Assembly: GCF_030325625.1 (NCBI RefSeq)
Contig: NZ_JACAIS010000001.1
Coordinates: 682,001-746,000, forward strand
Origin: Sphingobacterium sp. N143
GTDB lineage: Bacteria; Bacteroidota; Bacteroidia; Sphingobacteriales; Sphingobacteriaceae
Reading direction: 5' to 3'
DNA: 64,000 nucleotides
Below the pieces are notes generated by a model that saw nothing but the letters and a program-made list of their open reading frames with translations, made no database searches and was not told the origin of the DNA. The position numbers and the translations under genes were made by a program. This document shows positions 45,092 to 53,994 of the stretch, piece by piece (within the stretch, counting starts at the first letter, position 1; every line of letters begins with the position of its first letter).

Positions 45092-47274
45092 TACTTTATG
45101 ATAAGTTGATTTAAAAATTGTAGTACATCTTCTTGCTGGTCCAAATAGTATTTCGCAGCAGATTTGTTGTTGCCTACCTTGATGCTTATGGTCGAGTGGG
45201 GCAAATATTTAAACAGATCTTCATCCGTAACATCATCTCCGATAGCCAATAGAAAATCAGCTTTAATATGACCGGCAATTTCCAGAGCGGCCTTTCCCTT
45301 GTTGACTTCTGTGTTTTTTACCTCGATAACAGCATTTCCATCGAGGAGTTGCAAACCATAATCATGTAGCATAGGGCTTAAGATTTCCTTTAATTCAGCG
45401 GCTTTGAGCTCGCCCAAACCGAGTTCCACTTTGCGGTAATGCCAGGCTAGCGAATAAGGTTTTGTTTCGATATAGGCGCCGGGGGTCTGATCCGCTAATT
45501 TTTCCATTAATTTTTTGACTTCTGGCATCCAGTGCAGCGCCAGCCCCTTTTTATAAGACCAATTGAAGTTGGGGAAGTTGGACCATATGCCATGTTCAGC
45601 CACTAAATAATAAGAGCGTCCATCAAACCAACTGGAGAGGCTTTCCTGAGAACGCCCACTGATAATGACCAAGGTATTAAGCGGGTCCGAAATGATACTA
45701 TCCAATAAATTGTACAGCAGGACTGTAGGGCTGGCCTTTTGAGCATGATTTTGAAACTTTACAAGCGTGCCGTCATAATCTAAAAAGAATAGCCGATTGT
45801 GACTTCTTTGGTATCTTTCAGCAATACTTTGAAGGACTTTATCTGAAATCCGCCGGGCCCATTCATCCCGTTGAATAGCTTTTGTTTCGGCCAAGCGGGT
45901 CAAAAATAATTGAACCCAGTGCTGGACATTGAACTTTTGGATGATCTGGATATTGGCATCTATACGTTCACGGATCTCTTCAGGAGGCATTTTGAGCGCC
46001 TGATAAATGCTATCTGCTGTCTCTGATCGATTGAAAGGATTGATAATGAGCGCATCAACAAGCTCTTTCGAAGCACCAGCAAATTCACTCAGGATTAAAA
46101 CCCCACTGGACATAGTTTTACAGGCCATATATTCTTTGCTGACCAGGTTCATCCCATCTCTGGTTGATGTGACCATGCATATATCTGAGGCGACATATAA
46201 CCCGATTAATTCTTCAAATGGGAGGGACTTGTAAAAATAGAGAACTGGAGTCCAGCTTAGGTTTCCATAGATCGAATTGATCTCACTGACTTTTCGGTTA
46301 ATTTCGTCCTTGAGCTTTTTATACTGTGAAACTTTATCGCGGGAGGGGACAATGAGCATATACAAGACCACCTTCGTATGCCATTCAGGATACTTTTCCA
46401 GAAAAGTCAGAAATGCACGTAATCTTTCCAAGATCCCTTTACTATAGTCTAGTCTATCTACTGAAATAATAATTTTTTGATCCGGAAAATGGCTTCGGAA
46501 CTGATCGGCAATTGCATTGACGTTTGGGAGGGTACTCGTCTGAACAAATTTATCAAAATCAATTCCCATTGGAAATGATTCAATAAATATATGCCTGTCT
46601 TTATACTTTAATTGATTATGTCCGGCGGGAACGTGTAGTATTTTTTTACAGGCATTCAGGAAGTTTTGGCTGTCAGCGAAGGTATGAAAACCAACAAGAT
46701 CAGCTCCCAGGAGCCCTTCTATAAGTTCCTTCCGCTGGGGGATATTCATAAACAGTTCTTCCGAAGGAAAGGGGATATGGTGAAAATAACCAATATTGAG
46801 ATCCTGTTTTTCTTGACGCAAAAGCTGGGGGAGCAACATGAGCTGGTAGTCCTGTACCCAGATAAAATCCGAAAGCTGCTGAATAGATAATGCAGCCTCG
46901 CAGAATTTTTTGTTCACAGTAACATAAGTGGTCCAGTATTCGCGGTCAAAATGTATATAGCTCGGCTGATAATGGCATATCGGCCACAGGACTTCATTTG
47001 AATAGCCCTCATAAAAGTTACGGATCTCCTCTTTGGACAGAAAAACAGGAAGCAGGTTCATGGGTTTGAGCAACTCAATAATTTTAAATTTCTCATTGTC
47101 GTCTTTTGGAACTATTCCAGGCCAGCCCACCCAGAGAATTTCATTATGATCAAAAGCCGAATTGAGACCTGTGGCCAGACCTCCTGCACTTGGTGTGATG
47201 ATTAGTTTTTCTTTTTTTCGTTCTATGTGTATCGGCAACCTATTTGAAATTATTATTTTCTTTTTATTCTTCAT
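45091..47274 (-). CDS. otsAB: Bifunctional trehalose-6-phosphate synthase/phosphatase
   Basis: 727 aa from ATG 47274. The N-terminal GT20 domain (about 1-465) joins UDP-glucose and glucose-6-phosphate; landmarks are ISNRLPIHIERKK, AGGLATGLNSAF, FIWVQDYQLMLLP, GYFHHIPFPSEELF and VDRLDYSKGI. The C-terminal HAD phosphatase domain (about 480-727) removes the phosphate; landmarks are FFLDYDGTLVKF and AIGDDVTDEDLFKYL. The fusion makes trehalose, a desiccation and osmotic protectant. A frame to 47388 exists, but the conserved start MKNKKKIIISNRLP favours 47274. Upstream of GH15 in one operon. Confidence 0.93.
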   Translation of the reverse strand: MKNKKKIIISNRLPIHIERKKEKLIITPSAGGLATGLNSAFDHNEILWVGWPGIVPKDDNEKFKIIELLKPMNLLPVFLSKEEIRNFYEGYSNEVLWPICHYQPSYIHFDREYWTTYVTVNKKFCEAALSIQQLSDFIWVQDYQLMLLPQLLRQEKQDLNIGYFHHIPFPSEELFMNIPQRKELIEGLLGADLVGFHTFADSQNFLNACKKILHVPAGHNQLKYKDRHIFIESFPMGIDFDKFVQTSTLPNVNAIADQFRSHFPDQKIIISVDRLDYSKGILERLRAFLTFLEKYPEWHTKVVLYMLIVPSRDKVSQYKKLKDEINRKVSEINSIYGNLSWTPVLYFYKSLPFEELIGLYVASDICMVTSTRDGMNLVSKEYMACKTMSSGVLILSEFAGASKELVDALIINPFNRSETADSIYQALKMPPEEIRERIDANIQIIQKFNVQHWVQLFLTRLAETKAIQRDEWARRISDKVLQSIAERYQRSHNRLFFLDYDGTLVKFQNHAQKASPTVLLYNLLDSIISDPLNTLVIISGRSQESLSSWFDGRSYYLVAEHGIWSNFPNFNWSYKKGLALHWMPEVKKLMEKLADQTPGAYIETKPYSLAWHYRKVELGLGELKAAELKEILSPMLHDYGLQLLDGNAVIEVKNTEVNKGKAALEIAGHIKADFLLAIGDDVTDEDLFKYLPHSTISIKVGNNKSAAKYYLDQQEDVLQFLNQLIIK

Positions 47275-47413
47275 AAAAATATTGGATCGATTTATTTGTC
47301 GTTCGGAAGAGCTGTATTGACTATCACGATGAGGCAGTAATCCATGTATTTGAACAATTCCTAACCAGAATAGTTTTGAATAATTCAAATAATAATAGCA
47401 GAATTAAGAAAAC

Positions 47414-47447
47414 AAAAAAGGCCTGTAATTTTTTACAGGCCTTTTTT
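47414..47447 (-). terminator. Intrinsic terminator of the luxS-mtnN operon
   Basis: Perfect 15-bp stem AAAAAAGGCCTGTAA/TTACAGGCCTTTTTT with a TTTT loop, 21 nt after the mtnN stop codon. Confidence 0.9.
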
Positions 47448-47468
47448 AAAAAAAATAAAATTTAAATT

Positions 47469-48113
47469 TTATGAAATATCCGGGATACCTATTTTTTCTT
47501 GACATAAACGTTCTTTGATAAATCGGTCCAGAATATGTCCCAATCGCCCCGAAATTTCACCAAGAATACTTTCCCAGTCTTTTACTGTGCCGTCGCAATT
47601 ATCCGAAACAATCTTAATGCTGTAAAAAGGAAGATTTTTGAGGTGACAAAAATTTGCCAAGGCATAAGATTCCATATCGAATGCTAAGGGGTTAAAATGC
47701 TTGATATCTTGATAAAAAGCGGTGTTTACATTGATAAAACGATCGGATGTCAACAGTGCTTCTTCATAGTTGAATTCCGCCATGGAAATCGATTCGATCA
47801 ATCCTTGTCCTTTTAGAAATAAGGTGTTCTCTAAAAAAAAGCCTTCCGTATATGCATCGCCCTGAGCATAGTAGGCCGGATAAAGTACATGACCTATCGG
47901 GTATCTGGTACACCCCACAGTACCCACATTCAGTAGGACAGGCTGGATTCCCAATAGGTTGATTTCTTCATACAGCGTTGCCAACGATAAGACTGCATTG
48001 ACCTTTCCCACACCTATTTCATAGATAAAGGTTGATTTATTTTCGGTAGTAAAAGACAGTTCATTTTTGTTTGCTACCAAAATGATTATTTCAATATCTT
48101 TATTTAGAATCAT
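47469..48113 (-). CDS. mtnN: 5'-methylthioadenosine/S-adenosylhomocysteine nucleosidase
   Basis: 214 aa, PNP/UDP-phosphorylase superfamily. YEIGVGKVNAVLSLATLYEE matches the purine-site glycine region. LAFDMESYALANFCHLKNLP contains the catalytic ME segment, and IKIVSDNCDG carries the acidic residue of the active site. It cleaves SAH to S-ribosylhomocysteine, the LuxS substrate. It begins immediately after the luxS stop codon (stop at 48114-48116, ATG at 48113), so the pair forms one SAH detoxification and AI-2 operon. MqnB-like hydrolase is an alternative, but context settles it. Confidence 0.85.
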   Translation of the reverse strand: MILNKDIEIIILVANKNELSFTTENKSTFIYEIGVGKVNAVLSLATLYEEINLLGIQPVLLNVGTVGCTRYPIGHVLYPAYYAQGDAYTEGFFLENTLFLKGQGLIESISMAEFNYEEALLTSDRFINVNTAFYQDIKHFNPLAFDMESYALANFCHLKNLPFYSIKIVSDNCDGTVKDWESILGEISGRLGHILDRFIKERLCQEKIGIPDIS

Positions 48114-48620
48114 CTAATTTTCTTCAATATATGGGTATTCAAACGCTAGCTCTCCTGCATCAATTAAATGCAAGAAATTGACACAAGCTTGTTTTGAAGA
48201 ATCAAAGTCCATGAAGGTATAATTTCCACAGCTGATGGGGTTTTGAAATGGCACCTCATAGCCCGGTGTAAGCACTGTCTCTAAGACTTCTTTCATCAAT
48301 CCAGCCACATCCTGCGGACTTTTGTCTGTACCAGCCAGGACCACATAAAAACCCGTGCAGCATCCCATTGGACCCACGTAAATAACCTCGTCGCCCAAAA
48401 TAGTTCTGATTTCTGTGGCAAAACAATGTTCCAATGTATGCATTACTTCTGGAGACAACATACGTTCCGGTGAATTGGGTCTTATCATGCGGATATCGTA
48501 GGTCGTATAGCTATCCAGGTTACTATTATTCGTCGCGGAGGCTTTAGCGTAGATGCCTTGTTTCAATTTGGTATGATCTACCGTGAAACTATTTACTTTA
48601 GCTTTTTCTTTCGTATACAT
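48114..48620 (-). CDS. luxS: S-ribosylhomocysteine lyase LuxS
   Basis: 168 aa. Iron-dependent lyase giving homocysteine and DPD, the precursor of autoinducer-2. VDHTKLKQGIYAKAS matches the N-terminus, VMHTLEHCFATEIR provides the HxxEH metal ligands, and GCCTGFYVVLAG the catalytic cysteine region with the third ligand downstream. Slightly longer than the usual 155-160 aa. First gene of the luxS-mtnN operon. Its likely promoter is at 48690-48697 with a palindrome upstream. Confidence 0.95.
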   Translation of the reverse strand: MYTKEKAKVNSFTVDHTKLKQGIYAKASATNNSNLDSYTTYDIRMIRPNSPERMLSPEVMHTLEHCFATEIRTILGDEVIYVGPMGCCTGFYVVLAGTDKSPQDVAGLMKEVLETVLTPGYEVPFQNPISCGNYTFMDFDSSKQACVNFLHLIDAGELAFEYPYIEEN

Positions 48621-48689
48621 CTTTATCTATTCATTTTTCTATAACGCCCGTGGCCTTATAGGGGTTAAAAGTTGACTGTAAAATTTCTA

Positions 48690-48729
48690 CAAAGATACTA
48701 GATATTATTGAAATAGCTGGACTGTCCAG
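48690..48729 (-). promoter_or_regulatory. luxS promoter with palindromic operator
   Basis: TATCTTTG on the minus strand (48697-48690) matches the -7 box; transcription would start near 48683, giving a 63-nt leader. CTGGAC-T-GTCCAG at 48717-48729, a perfect 13-nt palindrome, sits at the -33 region and is a candidate repressor site. Confidence 0.5.
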
Positions 48730-49020
48730 TTATTTTAACATTTCATAATGTTCTACGGTAGGGAAAGGGTCATAATAATGATGCAATAGTTTTTCCCATT
48801 CTTTGAACAATTGTGATTCTTTAAAGCCCACCGTGTGATCCGCTAAGGTTTCCCATTCGACTAATAAAATATACTGATTATCCTTTTCAAGACATTTACG
48901 CAATGAGTGGCTGATATAGCCTTTGCTTGCACTGATGTATTGACAGGCTGTTTGGTAATCACGCTCAAAATTAGACTGTTGTCCCGCAATAATTTGTAGT
49001 ACCGCTACTTCTAGAATCAT
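48730..49020 (-). CDS. Antibiotic biosynthesis monooxygenase (ABM) domain protein
   Basis: 96 aa. Ferredoxin-like dimeric alpha-beta barrel. VLQIIAGQQSNFERDYQTAC and YILLVEWETLADHTVGFKES are the family core. Members oxidise quinones or act as heme-degrading-type enzymes; the substrate is unknown. It is divergent from bioB. Its stop codon adjoins the luxS operator palindrome. Confidence 0.85.
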   Translation of the reverse strand: MILEVAVLQIIAGQQSNFERDYQTACQYISASKGYISHSLRKCLEKDNQYILLVEWETLADHTVGFKESQLFKEWEKLLHHYYDPFPTVEHYEMLK

Positions 49021-49141
49021 AAGCTGTTTTTATTTAAATGTTATTATGTAAATATATTAAATTTTCCACTGATTTCTTAAAATCTGTCCGGACCATATTT
49101 TTTATTTTACCCGGACTATTTATCCGCTAAAGAATGAAGGA

Positions 49142-49158
49142 TATTTTTGCATGCAAAA
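49142..49158 (+). promoter_or_regulatory. bioB promoter with overlapping palindrome
   Basis: TATTTTTG at 49142-49149 matches the -7 box, and TTTTGCATGCAAAA at 49145-49158 is a perfect 14-nt palindrome overlapping it and the predicted start site. A repressor bound here would block transcription. It resembles none of the known BirA, BioR or BioQ sites I can recall. Confidence 0.5.
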
Positions 49159-49175
49159 TCATCAATGGTAATGCT

Positions 49176-50165
49176 ATGAAAGAGATCAACGAAATAAGTA
49201 CGAAAGAATTGCGTCATAACTGGACAAAAGAAGAACTGTTAGAAATATATGAGCGTCCTCTTCTCGAACTGGTATACGAAGCTGCTACGGTACATCACAC
49301 ATGGCACAAGGCAAATGAAGTACAGTTATCCACCTTATTGTCGGTCAAGACAGGAGGGTGCCCCGAAGATTGCTCCTACTGTGGGCAGGCTGCACGTTAT
49401 CATACAGATATCCAGGTGCAGTCTTTGTTGTCGACGGCTACGGTATTAGCGCATGCACGGCAAGCGAAAGATAATGGAGCATCTCGGTTTTGTATGGCGG
49501 CTGCTTGGCGTGAAGTAAGGGACAACAGGGATTTTGATCGGATCATCGAAATGGTCAAAGGAGTCAATGAAATTGGATTGGAGGTTTGTTGTACACTGGG
49601 TATGCTTACTGAACAACAGGCTATACGTTTAAAAGAAGCCGGTTTACATGCATATAACCATAATTTGGACACTTCAGAAGAATATTATGAAGAAATTATT
49701 TCAACCCGCAAATTTGATCAACGGATTGGAACCATCAACCATGCGCGCCAAGCAGGGCTAACGGTTTGCTCCGGTGGTATTATTGGTTTAGGAGAAACCC
49801 ACGCAGATCGTATGGCGATGCTCCGAACCTTGGCAAATATGGAGCAGCATCCAGAGTCAGTACCGATTAATGCTTTGGCAAGAGTAAAGGGTACGCCCTT
49901 GGAGAACAATCCCAAGGTGGCCCTATGGGATATGGTCAGGATGATTGCCACGGCAAGAATTGTGATGCCAGCATCCATGGTCCGGCTAAGTGCAGGCCGG
50001 TTAGAAATGACTGAGACGGAGCAAGCCTGGTGTTTTATGGCTGGCGCAAATTCAATCTTTACTGGAGAACGCGAAACACTATTGGTGACCCCAAATCCCA
50101 GTATAGTGGATGATCGCATCATGCTGGAAAATCTGGGCTTAAAGCCGATGAAAAGGACGAATTGA
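49176..50165 (+). CDS. bioB: Biotin synthase
   Basis: 329 aa from ATG 49176. A radical-SAM enzyme inserting sulfur into dethiobiotin. KTGGCPEDCSYCGQAARYHT holds the CxxxCxxC 4Fe-4S motif. YNHNLDTSEEYYEEI and GIIGLGETHADRMAML are BioB motifs. The ATG at 49134 is rejected because the -7 box lies inside it; the leader from 49158 is then about 18 nt. Its tail is convergent with the LysR gene, 18 nt away. The rest of the biotin pathway is not here. Confidence 0.95.
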   Translation: MKEINEISTKELRHNWTKEELLEIYERPLLELVYEAATVHHTWHKANEVQLSTLLSVKTGGCPEDCSYCGQAARYHTDIQVQSLLSTATVLAHARQAKDNGASRFCMAAAWREVRDNRDFDRIIEMVKGVNEIGLEVCCTLGMLTEQQAIRLKEAGLHAYNHNLDTSEEYYEEIISTRKFDQRIGTINHARQAGLTVCSGGIIGLGETHADRMAMLRTLANMEQHPESVPINALARVKGTPLENNPKVALWDMVRMIATARIVMPASMVRLSAGRLEMTETEQAWCFMAGANSIFTGERETLLVTPNPSIVDDRIMLENLGLKPMKRTN

Positions 50166-50183
50166 TCTGTTGTTCGTCCGGCT

Positions 50184-51074
50184 TTATGTTTGCGATGCAA
50201 AGATTTCTAGGACAAATGGAATGCCCGGATTTCGATTTTGGGTATTCCATACCAGTGATAGCGTGGTCCGTTGAGCCAAGGCATCCAGTTCCAGAAAAGT
50301 AACATTCACGTGGTAACCGTTTTTTAACGAAGAGGGGACAATCGCCACACCCAAACCCTGAGCCACCATATTAAAGATCGTTAACGCATTCACCGTTCGA
50401 AGTGTCACCTTCGGTGTAAATTGATGATCCTGAAAAATGCTCATCACCAGGTCGTAATAGGAGTGGCTGTAGTTTTTGGAGAAAAGAATGAACGATTCAT
50501 CTTTTAGTGCATACAGATTTAGTCGGTCCTGTTGTAATACCGGATGAGTATTGGGGAGTACCAGACTGAAATGCTCGGTATATATCGGTATACTGTTCAG
50601 GCCCATGGGCGCTTCGGAAAGGCGTACAAAGCCAAAATCAAGTTCTTGTTTTTGCAGCATGTCCAGCTGTACCTCATTGGCAAGTTCATGCAAGGCCAAT
50701 TCAATGTCCGGTTGTTTCTGTTTTAAAGTAACCAATAATTGTGGTAAAATTGTTTGTACCGCTGATCCTATAAAACCTAACTTTAATGTACTGATCTTTC
50801 CATTGGCCAAGCTTTGGAGCTGTGTTTCAATCTGATCTAAATGCCTGAATAGTTCTTTCACTTCGTCAAAGAGATATTTTCCGGCCTCGGTCAGGGCAAC
50901 ATTCCGTTTATTGCGTTCAAACAAGGTTACCCGATAATTTTCTTCCAATTGCTTGATTTGCCGACTTAAACCCGGTTGTGCAATGAATAATCGTTCTGCA
51001 GCTCTCCGAAAGTGCAATTCTTCCGCCAAAATCTTAAAATAGAGCAGATGTCTAAGTTCTATCTGATAATTCAT
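50184..51074 (-). CDS. LysR family transcriptional regulator
   Basis: 296 aa from ATG 51074. N-terminal winged helix-turn-helix (LRHLLYFKILAEELHFRRAA, then LFIAQPGLSRQIKQLEENY), followed by a two-lobe effector domain (about 90-296). Divergent from hutH, so the likely target is the histidine-utilisation operon with urocanate or histidine as inducer; this is inference from position, since LysR regulation of hut is less usual than HutC or HutP. TTG 51083 is a weaker start. Confidence 0.88.
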   Translation of the reverse strand: MNYQIELRHLLYFKILAEELHFRRAAERLFIAQPGLSRQIKQLEENYRVTLFERNKRNVALTEAGKYLFDEVKELFRHLDQIETQLQSLANGKISTLKLGFIGSAVQTILPQLLVTLKQKQPDIELALHELANEVQLDMLQKQELDFGFVRLSEAPMGLNSIPIYTEHFSLVLPNTHPVLQQDRLNLYALKDESFILFSKNYSHSYYDLVMSIFQDHQFTPKVTLRTVNALTIFNMVAQGLGVAIVPSSLKNGYHVNVTFLELDALAQRTTLSLVWNTQNRNPGIPFVLEIFASQT

Positions 51075-51078
51075 GGTT

Positions 51079-51133
51079 ATCAATTGATGATTAAGATGGT
51101 ATTTCTAATTATCAAATATAGCGGCTAAATTTG
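51079..51133. promoter_or_regulatory. hut promoter and candidate LysR operator
   Basis: TAAATTTG at 51126-51133 matches the -7 box; transcription would begin near 51140, ahead of the hutH ATG at 51152. ATCAATTGAT (51079-51088) is a perfect 10-bp palindrome just before the LysR start, a plausible regulator site. Confidence 0.45.
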
Positions 51134-51151
51134 ATTAAAGCAGTTATAACA

Positions 51152-52714
51152 ATGAAAAAATTTTTATATGGGAGTGAGCATTTGACCTGTTCGATTGCAT
51201 TGGCGATAGCAAAAGGAGAAGTTCAAGGCGAGATATCTCCAGCCGTTAAGGCCAGCATTGAACAAAGTGCTTCCTGCGTTCGGCAAATTGTGGAACGTGG
51301 CGAGACTGTCTATGGTATTAATACAGGATTTGGACCCTTATGTACCACATTGATTGATGCCAATCAGACCCAATTATTACAAGAAAATATTCTGAAGAGT
51401 CATGCCGTTGGTGTTGGTGAACCCATTACCAATGATTTGGCTAAATTGATGCTGATACTCAAAGTGCATGCATTGGCAAAAGGTTTTTCTGGTGTTCAGT
51501 ACAGTACCATAGCGCGTATTATTTGGCATATAGAACAGGATATTATCCCGGTGGTACCCAAACAGGGGTCGGTAGGGGCATCTGGCGATTTGGCACCATT
51601 GTCGCATCTGTTTTTACCGTTGATCGGTTTGGGTAAGGTCAATGTCAACGGAGAGATCTACGCTACAGATCGCATTTTAAAGGAGCAGGGCTTGAAACCC
51701 ATTCAACTGGGGGCAAAAGAAGGATTGGCATTGATCAATGGCACCCAATTTATGGCTGCGCATGGTGTAAAGGCAGTCAGCGAGCTCAACCGGGTACTTC
51801 AGAATGCAGATCTGATAGCGGCCTTGATGATTGAAGGCTTAAATGGTTCTATCAAACCTTTTCTCAGTGAATTGCATCAGTTAAGACCGCACTCAGGTAA
51901 TCGCCATGTCGCAGCTAACATTTATGGACTGCTCAATGGATCAGCTATTTTGGAAAGCCATAAAAACTGTTCCCGTGTACAAGACCCTTATTCTTTGCGC
52001 TGTATTCCACAGGTGCATGGCGCATCCCGTAATGCTTGGCTTCACCTGAAGGAAACCATGGAAATAGAGATCAATTCTGTGACCGACAATCCGGTTATTA
52101 TTAACGACCAGCTTACGATCAGCGGTGGTAGCTTTCATGGTCAATCGATCGCATTGCCATTAGATTACGCCACACTGGCGGCTTCGGAAATTGGAAATAT
52201 AGCCGATCGCAGAGTTTATTTATCATTGGAAGGTCAAACCAATGGTGTTCCTAAACTGTTGATGAAATCGACAGGACTTCATTCGGGCTTTATGATTCTT
52301 CAATACAGTACGGCAGCCATTGCAAGTGAAAATAAGGGCTTGTGCTTTCCGGCGAGCGCAGATAGCATACCTACTTCCTTGGGACAGGAAGATCATGTTA
52401 GCATGGGGTCGATTTCAGGTAGAAAATTATTGCAAGTGATTGATAATGTGGATAAGATCTTGAGTATCGAATTGCTATGTGCCGCACAGGCCAAGGATTA
52501 TCATCAACCCTTAAGATCCACGGCTGCATTGGAAGCAATCCATGAAAGGATCCGTCAATCCATTCCCCATATCGAATCCGATCAGCCCATGGAAGAATTG
52601 TTGACGAATGCCCTTGCATTGGTTAAATCAGGAGAATTGATTGCATTACGTCACCAACATGGGCTGAAGGATGATTTGAACCATGCGTTGATAGCGCGTT
52701 TTGATACATTTTAA
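51152..52714 (+). CDS. hutH: Histidine ammonia-lyase
   Basis: 520 aa from ATG 51152. Deaminates histidine to urocanate using the internal MIO cofactor formed from Ala-Ser-Gly in VGASGDLAPLSH. YGINTGFGPLC is the other lyase landmark, and SVTDNPVI and SSENKGLC-like ASENKGLCFPAS are family segments. First gene of hutHIUG. Length about that of family members (500-520 aa). Confidence 0.95.
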   Translation: MKKFLYGSEHLTCSIALAIAKGEVQGEISPAVKASIEQSASCVRQIVERGETVYGINTGFGPLCTTLIDANQTQLLQENILKSHAVGVGEPITNDLAKLMLILKVHALAKGFSGVQYSTIARIIWHIEQDIIPVVPKQGSVGASGDLAPLSHLFLPLIGLGKVNVNGEIYATDRILKEQGLKPIQLGAKEGLALINGTQFMAAHGVKAVSELNRVLQNADLIAALMIEGLNGSIKPFLSELHQLRPHSGNRHVAANIYGLLNGSAILESHKNCSRVQDPYSLRCIPQVHGASRNAWLHLKETMEIEINSVTDNPVIINDQLTISGGSFHGQSIALPLDYATLAASEIGNIADRRVYLSLEGQTNGVPKLLMKSTGLHSGFMILQYSTAAIASENKGLCFPASADSIPTSLGQEDHVSMGSISGRKLLQVIDNVDKILSIELLCAAQAKDYHQPLRSTAALEAIHERIRQSIPHIESDQPMEELLTNALALVKSGELIALRHQHGLKDDLNHALIARFDTF

Positions 52715-52725
52715 ACGGAGTCTCA

Positions 52726-53994
52726 ATGGAAAAAAAATTAATACTTATTGGCCCCTTGAGACAAGTGCTGACGCTGGATGGTATACCGGAAAAAGGCGCT
52801 GTCAAGGATGAACAATTGCAGATAGTGGAACATGCCGGAATGGTATTGCAGAACGGCGTAATTCAAGAAATTGGTGACTTCGACTCATTATACCAGCGAT
52901 GGCATGAACAGGCTGAACTTGTTTGTACGGAGGGAAGTCAGGTTGCTTTACCTGGTTTTATCGATTGCCATACCCATATTGCCTATGCTGGTAATCGGGC
53001 AAATGATTTTGCTCTTCGTAATGCAGGATCTTCTTATCTGGAGATTGCGGAAGCAGGAGGTGGTATTTGGAATACCGTCTCGCATACGCGAGCAAGTAAA
53101 GAAGACCAATTGGTACGATTGACCGTTGAACGTGCCCGATTTTTACTGAGTCAGGGTGTTACAACTATTGAAGTTAAAAGTGGTTATGGTCTTCAGGTTA
53201 AAGAAGAACTTAAGATCCTCAGTGCTATAAAAACTGCTAATCGGATGACGGATGCGGACTTAATCCCAACTTGTTTAGCGGCCCATATGCTTCCCAGAGA
53301 TTTTGATGGCGGAGCAAAGGAGTATCTCGATCAGATGGAAACGGTTCTTTTTCCACTGTTGAAAACGGAACAGTTGTCCAATAGGATGGATGCTTTCATT
53401 GAAAAAACAGCATTTCAGGCAGATGTGATAAAACCATATTTGCAAAGAGCAAAAGAAATGGGCTTTGATTTAACCGTACATGCAGATCAATTTACCACTT
53501 CAGGAAGCCAGATTGCGGTCGAACTCGGAGCTAGATCTGCTGACCATCTGGAAGCATCGACATCCACCGAGATTGATTTAATTGCACAATCAACTACTGT
53601 TGCTGTCGCCTTGCCAGCAGCCTCTCTGGGCATAGGATGCGATTTTACACCAGCCAGAAAACTGTTGGATGCAGGGGCATGTTTAGCCATCGGCAGTGAC
53701 TGGAATCCTGGTTCTGCACCAATGGGCCAGTTATTGACCAGTGCCTGTATATTGGCCACCATGGAAAAGCTCACCAATGCAGAAGTACTTTCTGCATTAA
53801 CTTTTCGTGCAGCAAAAGCATTGGGGCTCCATGATCGGGGGAGATTAGTCCCCGGAATGCGGGCAGATTTTATACTATACAAGACAGATAATTATCAAAA
53901 TATCACTTATTACCAGGGAAGTATGCTGCCAGCGGCGGTATGGAAAGATGGGAAAGAAGTAGTTTCAAATAACAACGATGGACAGTACATTTAG
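52726..53994 (+). CDS. hutI: Imidazolonepropionase
   Basis: 422 aa. A zinc-dependent amidohydrolase opening imidazolone propionate to N-formimidoylglutamate. FIDCHTHIAYAGNRANDFAL holds the HxH motif; DLTVHADQFT and SGSQIAVELGARSADHLEAS follow, and IGSDWNPGSAPMGQLL contains the catalytic Asp. It follows hutH by 11 nt and overlaps hutU by 17 nt. Confidence 0.95.
   Translation: MEKKLILIGPLRQVLTLDGIPEKGAVKDEQLQIVEHAGMVLQNGVIQEIGDFDSLYQRWHEQAELVCTEGSQVALPGFIDCHTHIAYAGNRANDFALRNAGSSYLEIAEAGGGIWNTVSHTRASKEDQLVRLTVERARFLLSQGVTTIEVKSGYGLQVKEELKILSAIKTANRMTDADLIPTCLAAHMLPRDFDGGAKEYLDQMETVLFPLLKTEQLSNRMDAFIEKTAFQADVIKPYLQRAKEMGFDLTVHADQFTTSGSQIAVELGARSADHLEASTSTEIDLIAQSTTVAVALPAASLGIGCDFTPARKLLDAGACLAIGSDWNPGSAPMGQLLTSACILATMEKLTNAEVLSALTFRAAKALGLHDRGRLVPGMRADFILYKTDNYQNITYYQGSMLPAAVWKDGKEVVSNNNDGQYI

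Noticed and set aside
49134..49175. Upstream ATG for bioB
   Set aside because: It precedes the predicted -7 box and transcription start.
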